From: Phytobacter diazotrophicus | GTDB taxonomy: Bacteria > Pseudomonadota > Gammaproteobacteria > Enterobacterales > Enterobacteriaceae | NCBI GenBank assembly: GCA_004346725.1 | Contig: SMDE01000006.1 | Span: 248,001 to 312,000 of the forward strand | Direction of reading: 5' to 3' | Length of the DNA: 64,000 nucleotides | Shown here: in pieces, positions 45,253-54,185 of the stretch | Numbering within the stretch: position 1 is the first letter of the stretch | How the letters are laid out: each line of letters opens with the position of its first letter | Program-made: the position numbers and the translations under genes | Notes under the pieces: generated by a model | What the model saw: the letters and a program-made list of their open reading frames with translations, nothing else | Databases searched by the model: none | What the model was told of the DNA's origin: nothing

Positions 45253-46815
45253 ATGCGAGTAAAAAGACATTTCTCTCTGGGTGCGCTGCTGGGCACCGGC
45301 TTTGCCGCGATTATTGCTATCGGTCTGTTGGTGGCGATTTTTGGTCGTGCTGAATTGAATAACACCAGTCAACATATTGAGTTCTACGAGAAGTACCATC
45401 TGACTAATCTGCTGTCGATGCAGGCATTAAAAGACAATCTCAATAACGCCACCAAGGCGACATTCATCATGGTGTTTCAGGATGATGAAAAGAGCCAGAT
45501 GGAAGAGGAAAAACTGACCGAACTGTCGATTAAACGCAACGACGAACTGGTGGCGCAGTTGCAGGCGAATGTGCAGGATACTGACGCACAGAACATGCTG
45601 AACAATTTTAAAGCCACACAGGTGGAGTACGTGAATGTTGTGCGCCAGACCGTGGGGCTGGCGAAGAATGGCCAGATGCTGGATGCCCAGTCGCTGGCGG
45701 TCGAAAAGATGCAGCCGTTACAGATTCGCCTGTTTGAAGAGATTTCCGCGATGATCCAGACCCAGCAGGCCAGCACGACCTCAGCGGCGGCGGCCTCCAC
45801 CGCAAGCGCCCGCTCCGCTGGCGACGCTCTGCTGATGATTGCTGCGGTGGCGGCGTTACTTGGGATCGCCATTGCCTGGCTTTTCACGCGCTACATCAAG
45901 CGACAACTGGGGGGAGAACCCGCTTATGCGCTGCAGGTCGTCCATGAAATTGCGCAGGGAAATCTGGCCACCCGGATTACGCTTGCCCCTGATGACAGCA
46001 CCAGTTTGCTGGCAGGGATGGATGAGATGCGACAAAGCCTGAGCGGTATCGTCAACCAGGTGCGGGAAAGCAGTGAGTCGATCTCGGCGGGGGCAAATGG
46101 TGTGGCGGAGGGCAGTACTGACCTGAGCCAGCGTACCGAACAGCAGGCGGCCAGTTTGCAGCAGACGGCCGCATCCATGGAACAAATCGGCCAGGCGATT
46201 CGCCAGAATGCCGATACGGTGCGGGTCACCAATCAGCAGGCGGCAACGGCCAGCGAAATTGCCGCAAAAGGGGGCGAGGCGATTGAGAATATCGTGCGTA
46301 CGATGGATGAGATCAGCCAAAGTTCCCGCAAAATCAGTGAGATCATTGCGGTGATTGACAGCATTACCTTCCAGACCAATATCCTCGCCCTGAACGCCGC
46401 GGTAGAGGCGGCGCGTGCTGGGGAACAGGGCCGGGGTTTCGCGGTGGTGGCGGGCGAGGTGCGTTCGCTGGCCCAGCGGTCGGCGTCTGCGGCAAAAGAG
46501 ATAAAGGCCCTGATTATGGATAGCATCGAGCGTGTGGATAATGGCACGGCGCTGGTGAATCACGCGGGCGCGACCATTGGCGAACTGGTGCGGCAGTCGC
46601 ACCATGTGGCGGGGATGATCGACGAGATTGGCGTGACGACGCGTGAGCAGGAATCAGGTGTCGGACAGGTGAATGAAGCGATTACCCAACTGGATAAAGT
46701 GACGCAGCAAAACGCGGCGCTGGTGGGGGCGTCAAGTACGGCGGCGGAAGATCTGCGCGATCAGGCGCAGCATCTGGTCACGCTGATGAGCGTGTTCCGT
46801 ACCGTAGCCGTGTAG
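45253..46815 (+). CDS. Methyl-accepting chemotaxis protein without tethering pentapeptide
   Basis: The 520-residue receptor has membrane segments near 9-31 and about 193-213, a 4HB_MCP-type helical periplasmic domain, a HAMP domain (KRQLGGEPAYALQVVHEIAQGNL), and a signalling tip ([21 protein letters not shown]). It ends in FRTVAV with no NWETF-like tail. Receptors without the tail depend on high-abundance receptors for adaptation. Its ligand is unknown. It is followed by a REP element. Confidence 0.94.
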   Translation: MRVKRHFSLGALLGTGFAAIIAIGLLVAIFGRAELNNTSQHIEFYEKYHLTNLLSMQALKDNLNNATKATFIMVFQDDEKSQMEEEKLTELSIKRNDELVAQLQANVQDTDAQNMLNNFKATQVEYVNVVRQTVGLAKNGQMLDAQSLAVEKMQPLQIRLFEEISAMIQTQQASTTSAAAASTASARSAGDALLMIAAVAALLGIAIAWLFTRYIKRQLGGEPAYALQVVHEIAQGNLATRITLAPDDSTSLLAGMDEMRQSLSGIVNQVRESSESISAGANGVAEGSTDLSQRTEQQAASLQQTAASMEQIGQAIRQNADTVRVTNQQAATASEIAAKGGEAIENIVRTMDEISQSSRKISEIIAVIDSITFQTNILALNAAVEAARAGEQGRGFAVVAGEVRSLAQRSASAAKEIKALIMDSIERVDNGTALVNHAGATIGELVRQSHHVAGMIDEIGVTTREQESGVGQVNEAITQLDKVTQQNAALVGASSTAAEDLRDQAQHLVTLMSVFRTVAV

Positions 46816-46835
46816 CTTTGGCCATACAGGGGGCG

Positions 46836-46867
46836 GCCGGATAGTGGCGTAAGCGCCTTATCCGGGC
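46836..46867. repeat. REP element
   Basis: GCCGGATAGTGGCGTAAGCG and CCTTATCCGGGC form the enterobacterial REP palindrome. It lies between convergent chemoreceptor and AraC-type genes, the usual position for REPs. Confidence 0.85.
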
Positions 46868-46886
46868 GCGATAGCGGGTGAGGGAC

Positions 46887-47228
46887 CTACTCCTCACCCG
46901 ATTGATGATAGCGACGCCATGCGCCCGGCGGCATACTGTATTTGCGGGTAAAAACCCGGGTAAAAGTTTGCTGAGAGTCGAAGCCGTAGCGGGTGGAGAT
47001 GGTGATGATCGACTCCTTTGTCACGCTCAGGTCGTGGGCGGCGCCTTCCAGCTTTTTGTTGCGAATATACACACCTAACGGAATATCAATAATCTGATGA
47101 AAGAGGCGCTGTAAATGCCATTTGGAATAACCTGCCCGGTGGGCAACATCATTAATCCGTAAAGGTTTGTCAATATTATTATCAATCCATGTCTGAATAT
47201 CGAGGATAACCGATTTTTGCATGGCCAT
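46887..47228 (-). CDS. MarA/SoxS/RamA-like AraC family regulator
   Basis: The 113-residue protein consists of the two AraC HTH motifs alone. HAGYSKWHLQRLF-type first motif (RAGYSKWHLQRLFHQIIDIPLG cut) and second motif RYGFDSQQTFTRVFTRKY are near-identical in pattern to RamA, MarA and SoxS. Such proteins activate marbox promoters (acrAB, tolC, micF) and raise multidrug tolerance. It differs from RamA in the inter-motif helix, so I give no symbol. No ramR-like repressor gene is adjacent. Confidence 0.85.
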   Translation of the reverse strand: MAMQKSVILDIQTWIDNNIDKPLRINDVAHRAGYSKWHLQRLFHQIIDIPLGVYIRNKKLEGAAHDLSVTKESIITISTRYGFDSQQTFTRVFTRKYSMPPGAWRRYHQSGEE

Positions 47229-47548
47229 AATATATGCCCCTCTTTGCTAAATATGAATGCGCGTCGTCTCTTTGAACAGCAAGAAAAAGCGCAACATAAT
47301 TGCCCGATGTATTACCCAGGAAGCTGAGTTTAAATCAGCGTGGCTGTCGTTAGCGTGACGTGAAAATGACATTCCTGTCAGGTTTGTGAACAATGCGGCG
47401 GGTGGCGAGCCCTGGCGGGTGATCGATGAATAAATGCTGAAAATACTGGCGAGCCATTCTTATATTTGTCGTATTTCAGAGGTGCGAACAAATCCTGATA
47501 ATAACAATATTTAAAGGATAAATTAAAATAAATGTATATTTTTGTTAT

Positions 47549-47575
47549 CTGACGCATCTGTTATTTTGGCGTCAG
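47549..47575. promoter_or_regulatory. Inverted repeat upstream of the DUF1471 gene
   Basis: CTGACGC and GCGTCAG are perfect 7-bp arms with a 13-bp centre, 77 bp before the DUF1471 start. The 423-bp gap (47229-47651) otherwise shows only AT-rich DNA. An operator or mRNA hairpin role is inferred. Confidence 0.35.
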
Positions 47576-47651
47576 TGAACTGACAGCCAGCCTTTCTAAA
47601 ATCATTCATGTCAGCGGATATTCCTGACGATTCTCTTTGCGAGGTGGAAAC

Positions 47652-47906
47652 ATGAAGATGACGAAAGGCATTATGACCGCAATGATAGTCGGCCTGTTTT
47701 CCGCCGGTGCGCTGGCGGCGGTCCCTGTAGAGTCTGGTAACGGTCTGCAAAAAATGGGTTCGGTCTCGGCATCGGGCGCGACAACGCTGTCGGGTTTGCA
47801 TGAGGAGCTGGCGCAAAAAGCCGAAGCGGCGGGAGCAGGTTCGTATCGCATCGTGGCGGCCGGGGGCGAAAACCAGATGCACGGCGTGGCGGTTATCTAC
47901 AAATAA
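47652..47906 (+). CDS. DUF1471 (YdgH/BhsA/McbA) family periplasmic protein
   Basis: The 84-residue protein has a signal peptide (MKMTKGIMTAMIVGLFSAG, cut after ALA), then the DUF1471 domain (MGSVSASGATTLSGLHEELAQKAEAAGAGSYRI, ending GVAVIYK). Family members respond to stress and alter biofilm and outer-membrane permeability. GAGGTGGA precedes the ATG. A terminator follows at once. Confidence 0.88.
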   Translation: MKMTKGIMTAMIVGLFSAGALAAVPVESGNGLQKMGSVSASGATTLSGLHEELAQKAEAAGAGSYRIVAAGGENQMHGVAVIYK

Positions 47907-47912
47907 GCCGAA

Positions 47913-47937
47913 AAACAGGAGGCTTAGCCTCCTGTTT
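47913..47937 (+). terminator. Terminator of the DUF1471 gene
   Basis: AAACAGGAGGC pairs perfectly with GCCTCCTGTTT around a TTA loop and is followed by GCTTTTC. It lies between two convergent genes. Confidence 0.85.
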
Positions 47938-47947
47938 GCTTTTCTGT

Positions 47948-49387
47948 TCAGGCGTTTTTGAACTGTGTCTGCTCATCAAGCGCCGGTTTGTCACCTGGCG
48001 CAACAGTATCTGTTTTACCGATTGCCAGTGACAGACCAAAAGTATTGCTGCCGTTTTCACTCCGAACAAACACATCGCCACGGTGCATCAATGCGACCGC
48101 ACGAACAATGGATAAACCCAGACCATGATGCGTATCGCTACGCGTGCGGGACGAGTCGATACGATAAAAACGCTCAAACAGGCGATCCAGATGTTCTGCG
48201 GCGATCGGTTCACCCACGTTGGCGACAGCTATGATCGCATGCTCATGCCGCTGGCGAATGGAAACGGTGACCGTGGTATTCGGTTTTGCATGGCGAGCCC
48301 CATTTTCCAGCAGGTTTGCCAGCGAACGGTGGAACAGCCGACGGTCGATACAGGCAATGATATCGCCTTCCACGTTGATAGTGAGGTTCTTCTCGGCAAA
48401 GGAGGGTTCGACATATTCGGCGGTTTTCCACGCCTCCTCGCGCAGCGATACCTCGGTAAGCTGGGTGGCATGTTCCCCGGCCTGGGCATGTGAGAGAAAG
48501 AGCATGTCATTGACAATCGAGGTCATACGCGCCAGCTCTTCCAGATTGGATTCCAGTAAATCTTCCAGTTCACTGACGGAACGTTCGCGGGATAATCCCA
48601 GTTGTGTCTGGCCTATCAGGTTAGTCAGCGGTGTGCGCAGCTCGTGGGCGACGTCAGCGTTGAAACTTTCCAGTTGCCGCCAGGCCACTTCCTGGCGTTC
48701 CAGCACACCGTTGAATGCTTCCGCCAGCGTTTGCAGTTCATCCGGCAGTGTTGTGGTGTCGAGGCGCTGTCCGTGATCGCCGGGGGCAAGTTTGTGCGCC
48801 TGCTCGCTCATTGTGTTCACCGGGCGCATTCCAAACCGTGCAATCATAAAACCTAATACGGCAACCAGCATCACCCCGAGGGCGGTGATCAGCAGCAGCG
48901 TGCGGGTGAACTCTTCCAGCGTGCCCATATAAGGCGTGGAATCGATGGCAATCACGTAGCGGATCGCCGGACGTTCCCCCCGCGCCGGAATTAATTTGAT
49001 CAGGATAAAGAGCGAACAGGACTCTTTCGTGGCGCCCGGCGCTTCGCTAAATCCGTCGGCGAGTGTCGTCCAGTTGACCCCTTGCGGTGGCTCGCCGCCC
49101 ACCTGAAAGCGGGGATCATCGCTGAGAACCCAGTACTGTACGCGTCCGCCTTCTGCCGTGGTCATATCGGCGAGTTTGGTGGCGAGCATTTGCCAACTGT
49201 GCAGCGTGGTGCGCGATAGCAGCCACGGCTCCATCAGCGATTCCCTGAAAAGCAGCTCGTTATGCATCTGTTTTTGTAAGGATTCATGCAGGGTGCTGCG
49301 CAGCAGAAAACCGATTGCCGAGACGATAAGCACGGAGGCGAGGGCAAACATTAATGCAAGGCGTCCTGAAATCGAACGTTTGAGCAT
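47948..49387 (-). CDS. Heavy-metal type sensor histidine kinase
   Basis: The 479-residue kinase has membrane helices near 9-29 and 162-184 around a periplasmic sensor, HAMP, and H-box FNADVAHELRTPLTNL with phospho-acceptor H248. N, G1 and G2 boxes follow (NLLENGARHAK, HHGLGLSIV). The overall layout is CusS/PcoS-like. It shares an operon with the response regulator 9 bp upstream. The divergent DHA2 pump beyond the regulator is the likely target. The signal could be a metal or a toxic compound. Confidence 0.92.
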   Translation of the reverse strand: MLKRSISGRLALMFALASVLIVSAIGFLLRSTLHESLQKQMHNELLFRESLMEPWLLSRTTLHSWQMLATKLADMTTAEGGRVQYWVLSDDPRFQVGGEPPQGVNWTTLADGFSEAPGATKESCSLFILIKLIPARGERPAIRYVIAIDSTPYMGTLEEFTRTLLLITALGVMLVAVLGFMIARFGMRPVNTMSEQAHKLAPGDHGQRLDTTTLPDELQTLAEAFNGVLERQEVAWRQLESFNADVAHELRTPLTNLIGQTQLGLSRERSVSELEDLLESNLEELARMTSIVNDMLFLSHAQAGEHATQLTEVSLREEAWKTAEYVEPSFAEKNLTINVEGDIIACIDRRLFHRSLANLLENGARHAKPNTTVTVSIRQRHEHAIIAVANVGEPIAAEHLDRLFERFYRIDSSRTRSDTHHGLGLSIVRAVALMHRGDVFVRSENGSNTFGLSLAIGKTDTVAPGDKPALDEQTQFKNA

Positions 49388-49396
49388 AGACTGACT

Positions 49397-50089
49397 CTAT
49401 TTAGCGGGGCTCTCGGGCCGGGTTTCAAGGACATATCCCATGCCCCGCACGGTATGCAGCAGTTTTACGGGGTAGGGGGCGTCCACTTTGGCCCGCAGGC
49501 GTTTAATCGCCACCTCCACAACATTGGCATCGCTGTCAAAATTCATATCCCACACCTGTTCCGCAATCATCATTTTGGAGAGGATTTCACCTTTATGGCG
49601 GGCGAGCAGGCTTAACAGGGCAAACTCTTTGGCTGTCAGCTCAAGACGGTCTCCGGCGCGTGAGACGCGACGGGCGAGCAGGTCGAGATGTAAATCATGG
49701 ATCTGCAACTGCGTGGTGTCAGCGCCATCACTGGATCGGCGGCGCAACAAGGCCTGAATACGGGCGACCAGTTCAATCAGGGAAAACGGTTTGGGAAGAT
49801 AATCGTCTGCCCCCTGACGCAGCCCTTTAACCCGTTCATCGACGGAGCCACGGGCAGAAAGCATCAGCACCGGTGTGTTTTTACTGGCACGTAGCCCTTT
49901 TAGCACGCTGTAACCGTCAAGGCCTGGCAGCATGACGTCGAGAATGATGGCGTCATAGTCAAATTCAACCGCCAGGTGCAAACCTTCTGTACCGCTGGCG
50001 GCGACGTCAACGGTAAAACCCAGCTCGCTGAGCGCACGATAAATATAGGACGAGGTTTTTTCCTCGTCTTCGACCAGCAGAAGTCGCAT
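49397..50089 (-). CDS. OmpR-family response regulator (CusR-like)
   Basis: The 230-residue regulator has a receiver domain ([12 protein letters not shown] start, phospho-acceptor D51 in [14 protein letters not shown], Lys in DDYLPKPF) and an OmpR winged-helix domain ([19 protein letters not shown], wing [11 protein letters not shown]). I chose ATG 50089, seven codons inside the longest frame, to fit the family start. It pairs with the following kinase. A TGACA/TGTCA dyad in the divergent promoter is its likely site. Confidence 0.93.
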   Translation of the reverse strand: MRLLLVEDEEKTSSYIYRALSELGFTVDVAASGTEGLHLAVEFDYDAIILDVMLPGLDGYSVLKGLRASKNTPVLMLSARGSVDERVKGLRQGADDYLPKPFSLIELVARIQALLRRRSSDGADTTQLQIHDLHLDLLARRVSRAGDRLELTAKEFALLSLLARHKGEILSKMMIAEQVWDMNFDSDANVVEVAIKRLRAKVDAPYPVKLLHTVRGMGYVLETRPESPAK

Positions 50090-50174
50090 TGTGCTCTTCC
50101 TTTGTCGCAAAGGACAAATGTGATGATGCAGGGGATTTTATCGCGTTATTGCCAACACCTGGCTGACATTTTAC

Positions 50175-50188
50175 TGACATTTTTGTCA
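50175..50188. promoter_or_regulatory. Palindrome between response regulator and efflux gene
   Basis: TGACA-TTTT-TGTCA is a perfect palindrome and a further TGACA lies at 50164-50168. CusR-type boxes have TGACAA-N2-TTGTCA symmetry, so this is a good candidate operator for the adjacent regulator, serving one or both divergent genes. Confidence 0.5.
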
Positions 50189-50362
50189 GCTTGCGCCAGA
50201 GAAAATCGACGAAGACGGAGAGCGATAAATTGCAAAATATCAATCTGCGGACAATCAACAATAAATTGGGTTATCGGACGGTTTGCATTTTTGGTATAAC
50301 AACTTTCTATTCTTGTCAGACCTCTGCCAGACAGTAGAGGTTATCCATGTTGAGGACACGTT

Positions 50363-51814
50363 ATGGCCTCGTCTGAGACAACCCAGACGCAAACGCCACG
50401 GGAAAAAGTGACCCGTTCCGGGCGGATTTCCGGGTTGGCATTGCTGGTCGCCAGCGCGTTTTTTATGGAGTTTCTTGATGGCACGGTGATTGCGACTGCC
50501 CTGCCGGACATGGCGAAAGCCTTTGGTGTTTCCGCTATCGATTTGAATATCGGTATTAGCGCCTATTTGTTGACGCTGGCGATGCTGATTCCGGCCAGCG
50601 GCTGGGTAGCGGAACGCTTTGGCGCACGGACGGTTTTTAGCCTGGCGCTGCTGATTTTTACCGTGGCGTCTTTGCTTTGCGGCCTGACAAATAACGTCAC
50701 CGGGTTTGTGCTGATGCGCATCCTGCAAGGGGTGGGGGGCGCAATGATGGTGCCGGTAGGGCGTCTCGTTGTTTTGCGTACCACGCCGAAAGAGCAGTTG
50801 ATTAAAGCCATCGCCACTTTGACCTGGCCTGCGCTGGTCGCGCCGATTATTGGTCCGCCGTTGGGGGGCTTTATTACTACCTATGCGAGCTGGCACTGGA
50901 TCTTTTTCCTCAATGTGCCGCTGGGGCTGGTGGCTATCGTTCTGGCCTTGAAAATGATGCCGGGACTATCGGCTGATGAAAAACGTCCGTTCGATGTAGT
51001 GGGTTTTATCGCCACAGGGCTGACCATGCTGTGTCTGGTGGCGGGGCTTGAGATGTTGAGCCAGCAGCATGTGAGCATGGTTAGCGCCGGGGCGACGCTC
51101 GCCGTTGGTCTGTTGGCGCTGGTGTGGAGTATTCATCACTTGCGCCGTGCGCCTGCGCCGCTGATTGGCCTGAGTTCGCTGTCGGTACACTCTTTCCGCG
51201 TTACGATGCGCGGCGGGTTTATTCTCCGCGCCACTATCAGTTCCGCGCCCTTTATGTTGCCCCTGATGTTTCAGGTGGGCTTCGGGATGAGCGCGTTTGA
51301 GGCCGGGTCGCTGGTGCTGGCGGTCTTTGCCGGTAACCTGGCGATGAAGCCTGCCACGACGCCGCTGATTCGCCGTTTCGGTTTTAAAAAGCTGTTGATT
51401 GGCAACGGTGTTGTCTGCGTGTTATCGCTGTTTTTCTGTGCTTTTTTAGCGCCGAACTCACCGCAGATGCTTACCCTCGAGCTGTTGTTTATCGGGGGGC
51501 TGAGCCGCTCAATGCAGTTTACCGGCATCAGTTCGCTGGCATTTGCCGAGATACCGGCGGCAGAGATGAGCTCCGCGAACACTCTCTTTAGCACCTCGTT
51601 GCAACTGGCTAACGGCCTGGGGGTAACGCTGGGGGCGCTGAGTATTCGCGCAGGCGCGCTCATCACCGACAATCTGGGGTATGGCGATATTCAGGGGATG
51701 GCCTTTAAGCTGGGGTTTGTGATGATTGCGCTTATCACGGCGGTTGGGCTGTATGACATGACGCGCCTTGAAGCCGGGGCGGGGCGAAATGTTTCGCAGA
51801 AACCGAAGAAATAA
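50363..51814 (+). CDS. DHA2 family MFS multidrug efflux transporter
   Basis: The 483-residue protein has about 14 helices. Motif A-like GWVAERFGARTVF, and the family pattern FFMEFLDGTVIATALPDMAKAF at helix 1 (MdtD/EmrB/QacA group), together with GPPLGGF (motif C), show an antiporter-type drug exporter. It is divergent from the two-component operon, whose regulator probably controls it. A terminator follows. Confidence 0.9.
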   Translation: MASSETTQTQTPREKVTRSGRISGLALLVASAFFMEFLDGTVIATALPDMAKAFGVSAIDLNIGISAYLLTLAMLIPASGWVAERFGARTVFSLALLIFTVASLLCGLTNNVTGFVLMRILQGVGGAMMVPVGRLVVLRTTPKEQLIKAIATLTWPALVAPIIGPPLGGFITTYASWHWIFFLNVPLGLVAIVLALKMMPGLSADEKRPFDVVGFIATGLTMLCLVAGLEMLSQQHVSMVSAGATLAVGLLALVWSIHHLRRAPAPLIGLSSLSVHSFRVTMRGGFILRATISSAPFMLPLMFQVGFGMSAFEAGSLVLAVFAGNLAMKPATTPLIRRFGFKKLLIGNGVVCVLSLFFCAFLAPNSPQMLTLELLFIGGLSRSMQFTGISSLAFAEIPAAEMSSANTLFSTSLQLANGLGVTLGALSIRAGALITDNLGYGDIQGMAFKLGFVMIALITAVGLYDMTRLEAGAGRNVSQKPKK

Positions 51815-51817
51815 AGA

Positions 51818-51836
51818 GAGGGGCAAACAGCCCCTC
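51818..51836 (+). terminator. Hairpin after the DHA2 gene
   Basis: GAGGGGC pairs with GCCCCTC around AAACA, directly after the stop. No U-tract follows, so it may terminate only weakly. Confidence 0.5.
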
Positions 51837-52074
51837 GCAGGCGCATCCATTGATCGTGAGTGAAAAATCTTTACCGGGTGCTTCATTGAGCTCGCCAGCG
51901 ACCGGGCCCGTTTCAGTTTTTTCTGCGTTGTTATCGTTACAGCGAATTAGTAAAACGTTAACATTTACTGTATCAATGATAGTGAGTTTAGCGCTTCGCT
52001 GAAACGTGTAGTCAGGCGTCAACACCACTTTGCCCTTGCTGTCCGGGCGGTTTTTGGACATGCGGATAACATTC

Positions 52075-53394
52075 ATGAACGATAAAAAAAAGCCGTCGCC
52101 TCTCCAGGATGTGGATGTACAGCATCTGTATGATTTATTAAATCAAAATTCGGATTGGGTATGGGAAGTGGATGCGCAAGGACGTTATACCTGGGCCTCC
52201 GATGTGGTCACCAGCTTGCTCGGCTATCCCCCGAGTGAAGTCATTGGTAAGACGCCATTCGATTTTATGCCCCCCGGCGAGGCAGAACGCGTTGGACGCG
52301 CTTTTATGGAGATCGTGCAAGAGAAAAGGGCTTTTTCAGGTCTGGTGAATCGTAACCAGCGTGCCGATGGGCGCATTGTGGTACTGGAAACCAGCGGCGT
52401 TCCCCTTTTTGATGAAAACGGTGAATTACGCGGCTATCGGGGTGTGGATCGCAATATCTCGACCCTTGGCGAGCGTGTACTGCAACTGGAAACTATCTAC
52501 GACACCACCCCCGTGGCGCTGTGTATGATTGACCGTCATGGCCGCCTGGTGATGTCGAATAAAGCGATGAACCATCTGCTGCATAATGACGGGCATGAGC
52601 TTGCGGAGAGCTATCTTTCCGAGCATATGCCAGAGTTCTGGCATCTTTTCGAGGAAGATTTTGCGCTGGCAGACATGGGCGAGGCCATTCCCCGTCGTGA
52701 AATGATCTGGCATGACCGCTGCTACGATGCGCAATCTATTGCTGTGACAGATGCGAGCAGTAATGTTGTGGGGCTGTCGATTACCTGGGTGGATATCACC
52801 GCGCGTCGTCAGGCTGAACAAAAACTGGCGGGCGCGAACCTGGTGTTACAGCGGCATGCTCAGCACGATCACCTGACCGGCTTGTTTAATCGCCGGTATA
52901 TGGATGAGTGCCTGCTGACGGAAGTCACACGTTCTTATCACGGCCACTTTCCGCTCTCTATCTGTCTGGTGGATATCGACTTTTTTAAACTCTATAACGA
53001 CAGCCAGGGACATCAGGCGGGCGATGAATGCCTGCAAATCGTGGCGAAGGCGCTGGTTACTTCCCTGGTTCACCCGGATGCCAATGTCAGCCGCTATGGT
53101 GGGGAAGAGTTTCTGGTGATATTACCGGATACCAATAAATCGGCTGCATTATCGATTGCCGAGCGTCTGCGTAAGCAAATCAACGCGCTGAAATTGCCGC
53201 ATGCCGCAAGCCCGATGGGTTTCTTAACGATCAGCATTGGTGTGGCAACGCTCGATTGCGAAAGCATCTTTTCTGAGGACAAGCCGCAACATATGATTGC
53301 CAGCGCGCTGATCGGTAAAGCCGATACTGCGCTGTACGCGGCGAAAAAGCAGGGACGTAATCGGGTGGTTGCTGCGGACACACATGCCGGGTGA
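52075..53394 (+). CDS. PAS-PAS-GGDEF diguanylate cyclase
   Basis: The 439-residue soluble protein has PAS 1 (LYDLLNQNSDWVWEVDAQGRY, about 15-130), PAS 2 (about 138-245, ending ITWVDITARRQAE) and a GGDEF domain with active GGEEF near 342-346. The RxxD inhibitory site expected five residues before GGEEF is absent (the sequence there is HPDANVSRY), so product inhibition may be lost. No membrane segment is present, so it senses a cytoplasmic cue. ATG 52075 is chosen by domain start; ATG 52060 is possible. Confidence 0.9.
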   Translation: MNDKKKPSPLQDVDVQHLYDLLNQNSDWVWEVDAQGRYTWASDVVTSLLGYPPSEVIGKTPFDFMPPGEAERVGRAFMEIVQEKRAFSGLVNRNQRADGRIVVLETSGVPLFDENGELRGYRGVDRNISTLGERVLQLETIYDTTPVALCMIDRHGRLVMSNKAMNHLLHNDGHELAESYLSEHMPEFWHLFEEDFALADMGEAIPRREMIWHDRCYDAQSIAVTDASSNVVGLSITWVDITARRQAEQKLAGANLVLQRHAQHDHLTGLFNRRYMDECLLTEVTRSYHGHFPLSICLVDIDFFKLYNDSQGHQAGDECLQIVAKALVTSLVHPDANVSRYGGEEFLVILPDTNKSAALSIAERLRKQINALKLPHAASPMGFLTISIGVATLDCESIFSEDKPQHMIASALIGKADTALYAAKKQGRNRVVAADTHAG

Positions 53395-53423
53395 GTCGAT
53401 ACCGATCGACAATGCAAAAAATA

Positions 53424-53459
53424 CCCCTTCTGAAGATAAATCCATGGCTTCAGAAGGGG
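53424..53459. terminator. Perfect 12-bp hairpin after the cyclase gene
   Basis: CCCCTTCTGAAG pairs perfectly with CTTCAGAAGGGG around 12 bases. On the minus strand it is followed by TATTTTTTG, so it works best against leftward transcription, and perhaps both ways. Confidence 0.75.
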
Positions 53460-53638
53460 AGACCATATGGCCATTCGTTACAAAAGCCTCTTAAAAATAA
53501 TTAGCGTGATTATAAAAGCCATATGTATAAATATTTTTCATGGATGATGACGATGAGCATCAATCTCTTATAAAAAGTGTGGCTTCTGCGTATAGCGGGG
53601 GAAAGAGGGGGATCGGGCACGGCATGCGGGAGAAAAAA

Positions 53639-53658
53639 CCTCCACCCACAGGTGGAGG
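53639..53658 (-). terminator. Terminator of the second AriR-like gene
   Basis: On the minus strand CCTCCACC-TGTG-GGTGGAGG is followed by six T. It starts 16 bp after the stop of the gene at 53675. Confidence 0.85.
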
Positions 53659-53674
53659 AAACGAGACGCAGAGC

Positions 53675-53917
53675 TTAGATATCATCCGGCGTGGCATGCA
53701 CCACACGTTCAAGCGCATTTCGGTAAATTTCCAGTTTTGCCATGTCTTTTTCGGTTTCCAGCCTGACCAGCAACTCCAGAATAATGTCCTTATTTGTGGC
53801 CATGGATTTACGGGCCAATAGCGCTGTGCGGATCCCGGCAATAATCTGCTGCCCGGTATCGTTGGCGTCCAGATGCGGGGCTGCGGGGGATTCAATATCC
53901 ATTTCATGAACGCTCAT
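53675..53917 (-). CDS. AriR/YmgB family regulator, second paralogue
   Basis: The 80-residue protein is clearly a paralogue of the gene at 18040: shared pattern N-KDIILELLVRLETEKDMAKLEIYRN and the identical style of end, VVHATPDDI versus VVQKTPDDV. AriR proteins are DNA-binding or connector dimers affecting biofilm and acid survival in E. coli. It has its own terminator and stands between the cyclase and the pilus operon. ATG 53917 is chosen; other starts at 53929 or 53899 cannot be excluded. Confidence 0.8.
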   Translation of the reverse strand: MSVHEMDIESPAAPHLDANDTGQQIIAGIRTALLARKSMATNKDIILELLVRLETEKDMAKLEIYRNALERVVHATPDDI

Positions 53918-54127
53918 CAACAAATGCACCTGTCAAAAAAGAGGCTGATTTCTTTCCCACGATGGCGGGAGTGTTTCGTTTTGCCTGATAAAAGTAGACA
54001 GGGAAGGGTATCTTTACAAATGGGAACACTATAAAAATGCAGTTAATTTTCATCTATTAATATAACGTGAAGTTATATAAAGTGCGGTGTTGTTGAAAGC
54101 ATATATAACTTATTGTTAATAAAAGAA

Positions 54128-54157
54128 AAGCATCCATAGCGGCAACTATGGATGCTT
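54128..54157 (-). terminator. Terminator of the pilus operon
   Basis: AAGCATCCATAG pairs perfectly with CTATGGATGCTT around six bases. Read leftward it runs into TTCTTTTATT. It lies 28 bp after the usher stop. Confidence 0.88.
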
Positions 54158-54185
54158 TGACGAAAACCGTTTGCTGCGCTTTCGC

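Noticed and set aside
46887-47228. Naming the AraC-type protein ramA
   Set aside because: The HTH motifs match the MarA/SoxS/RamA group, but the helix between them differs and no ramR or romA is adjacent.
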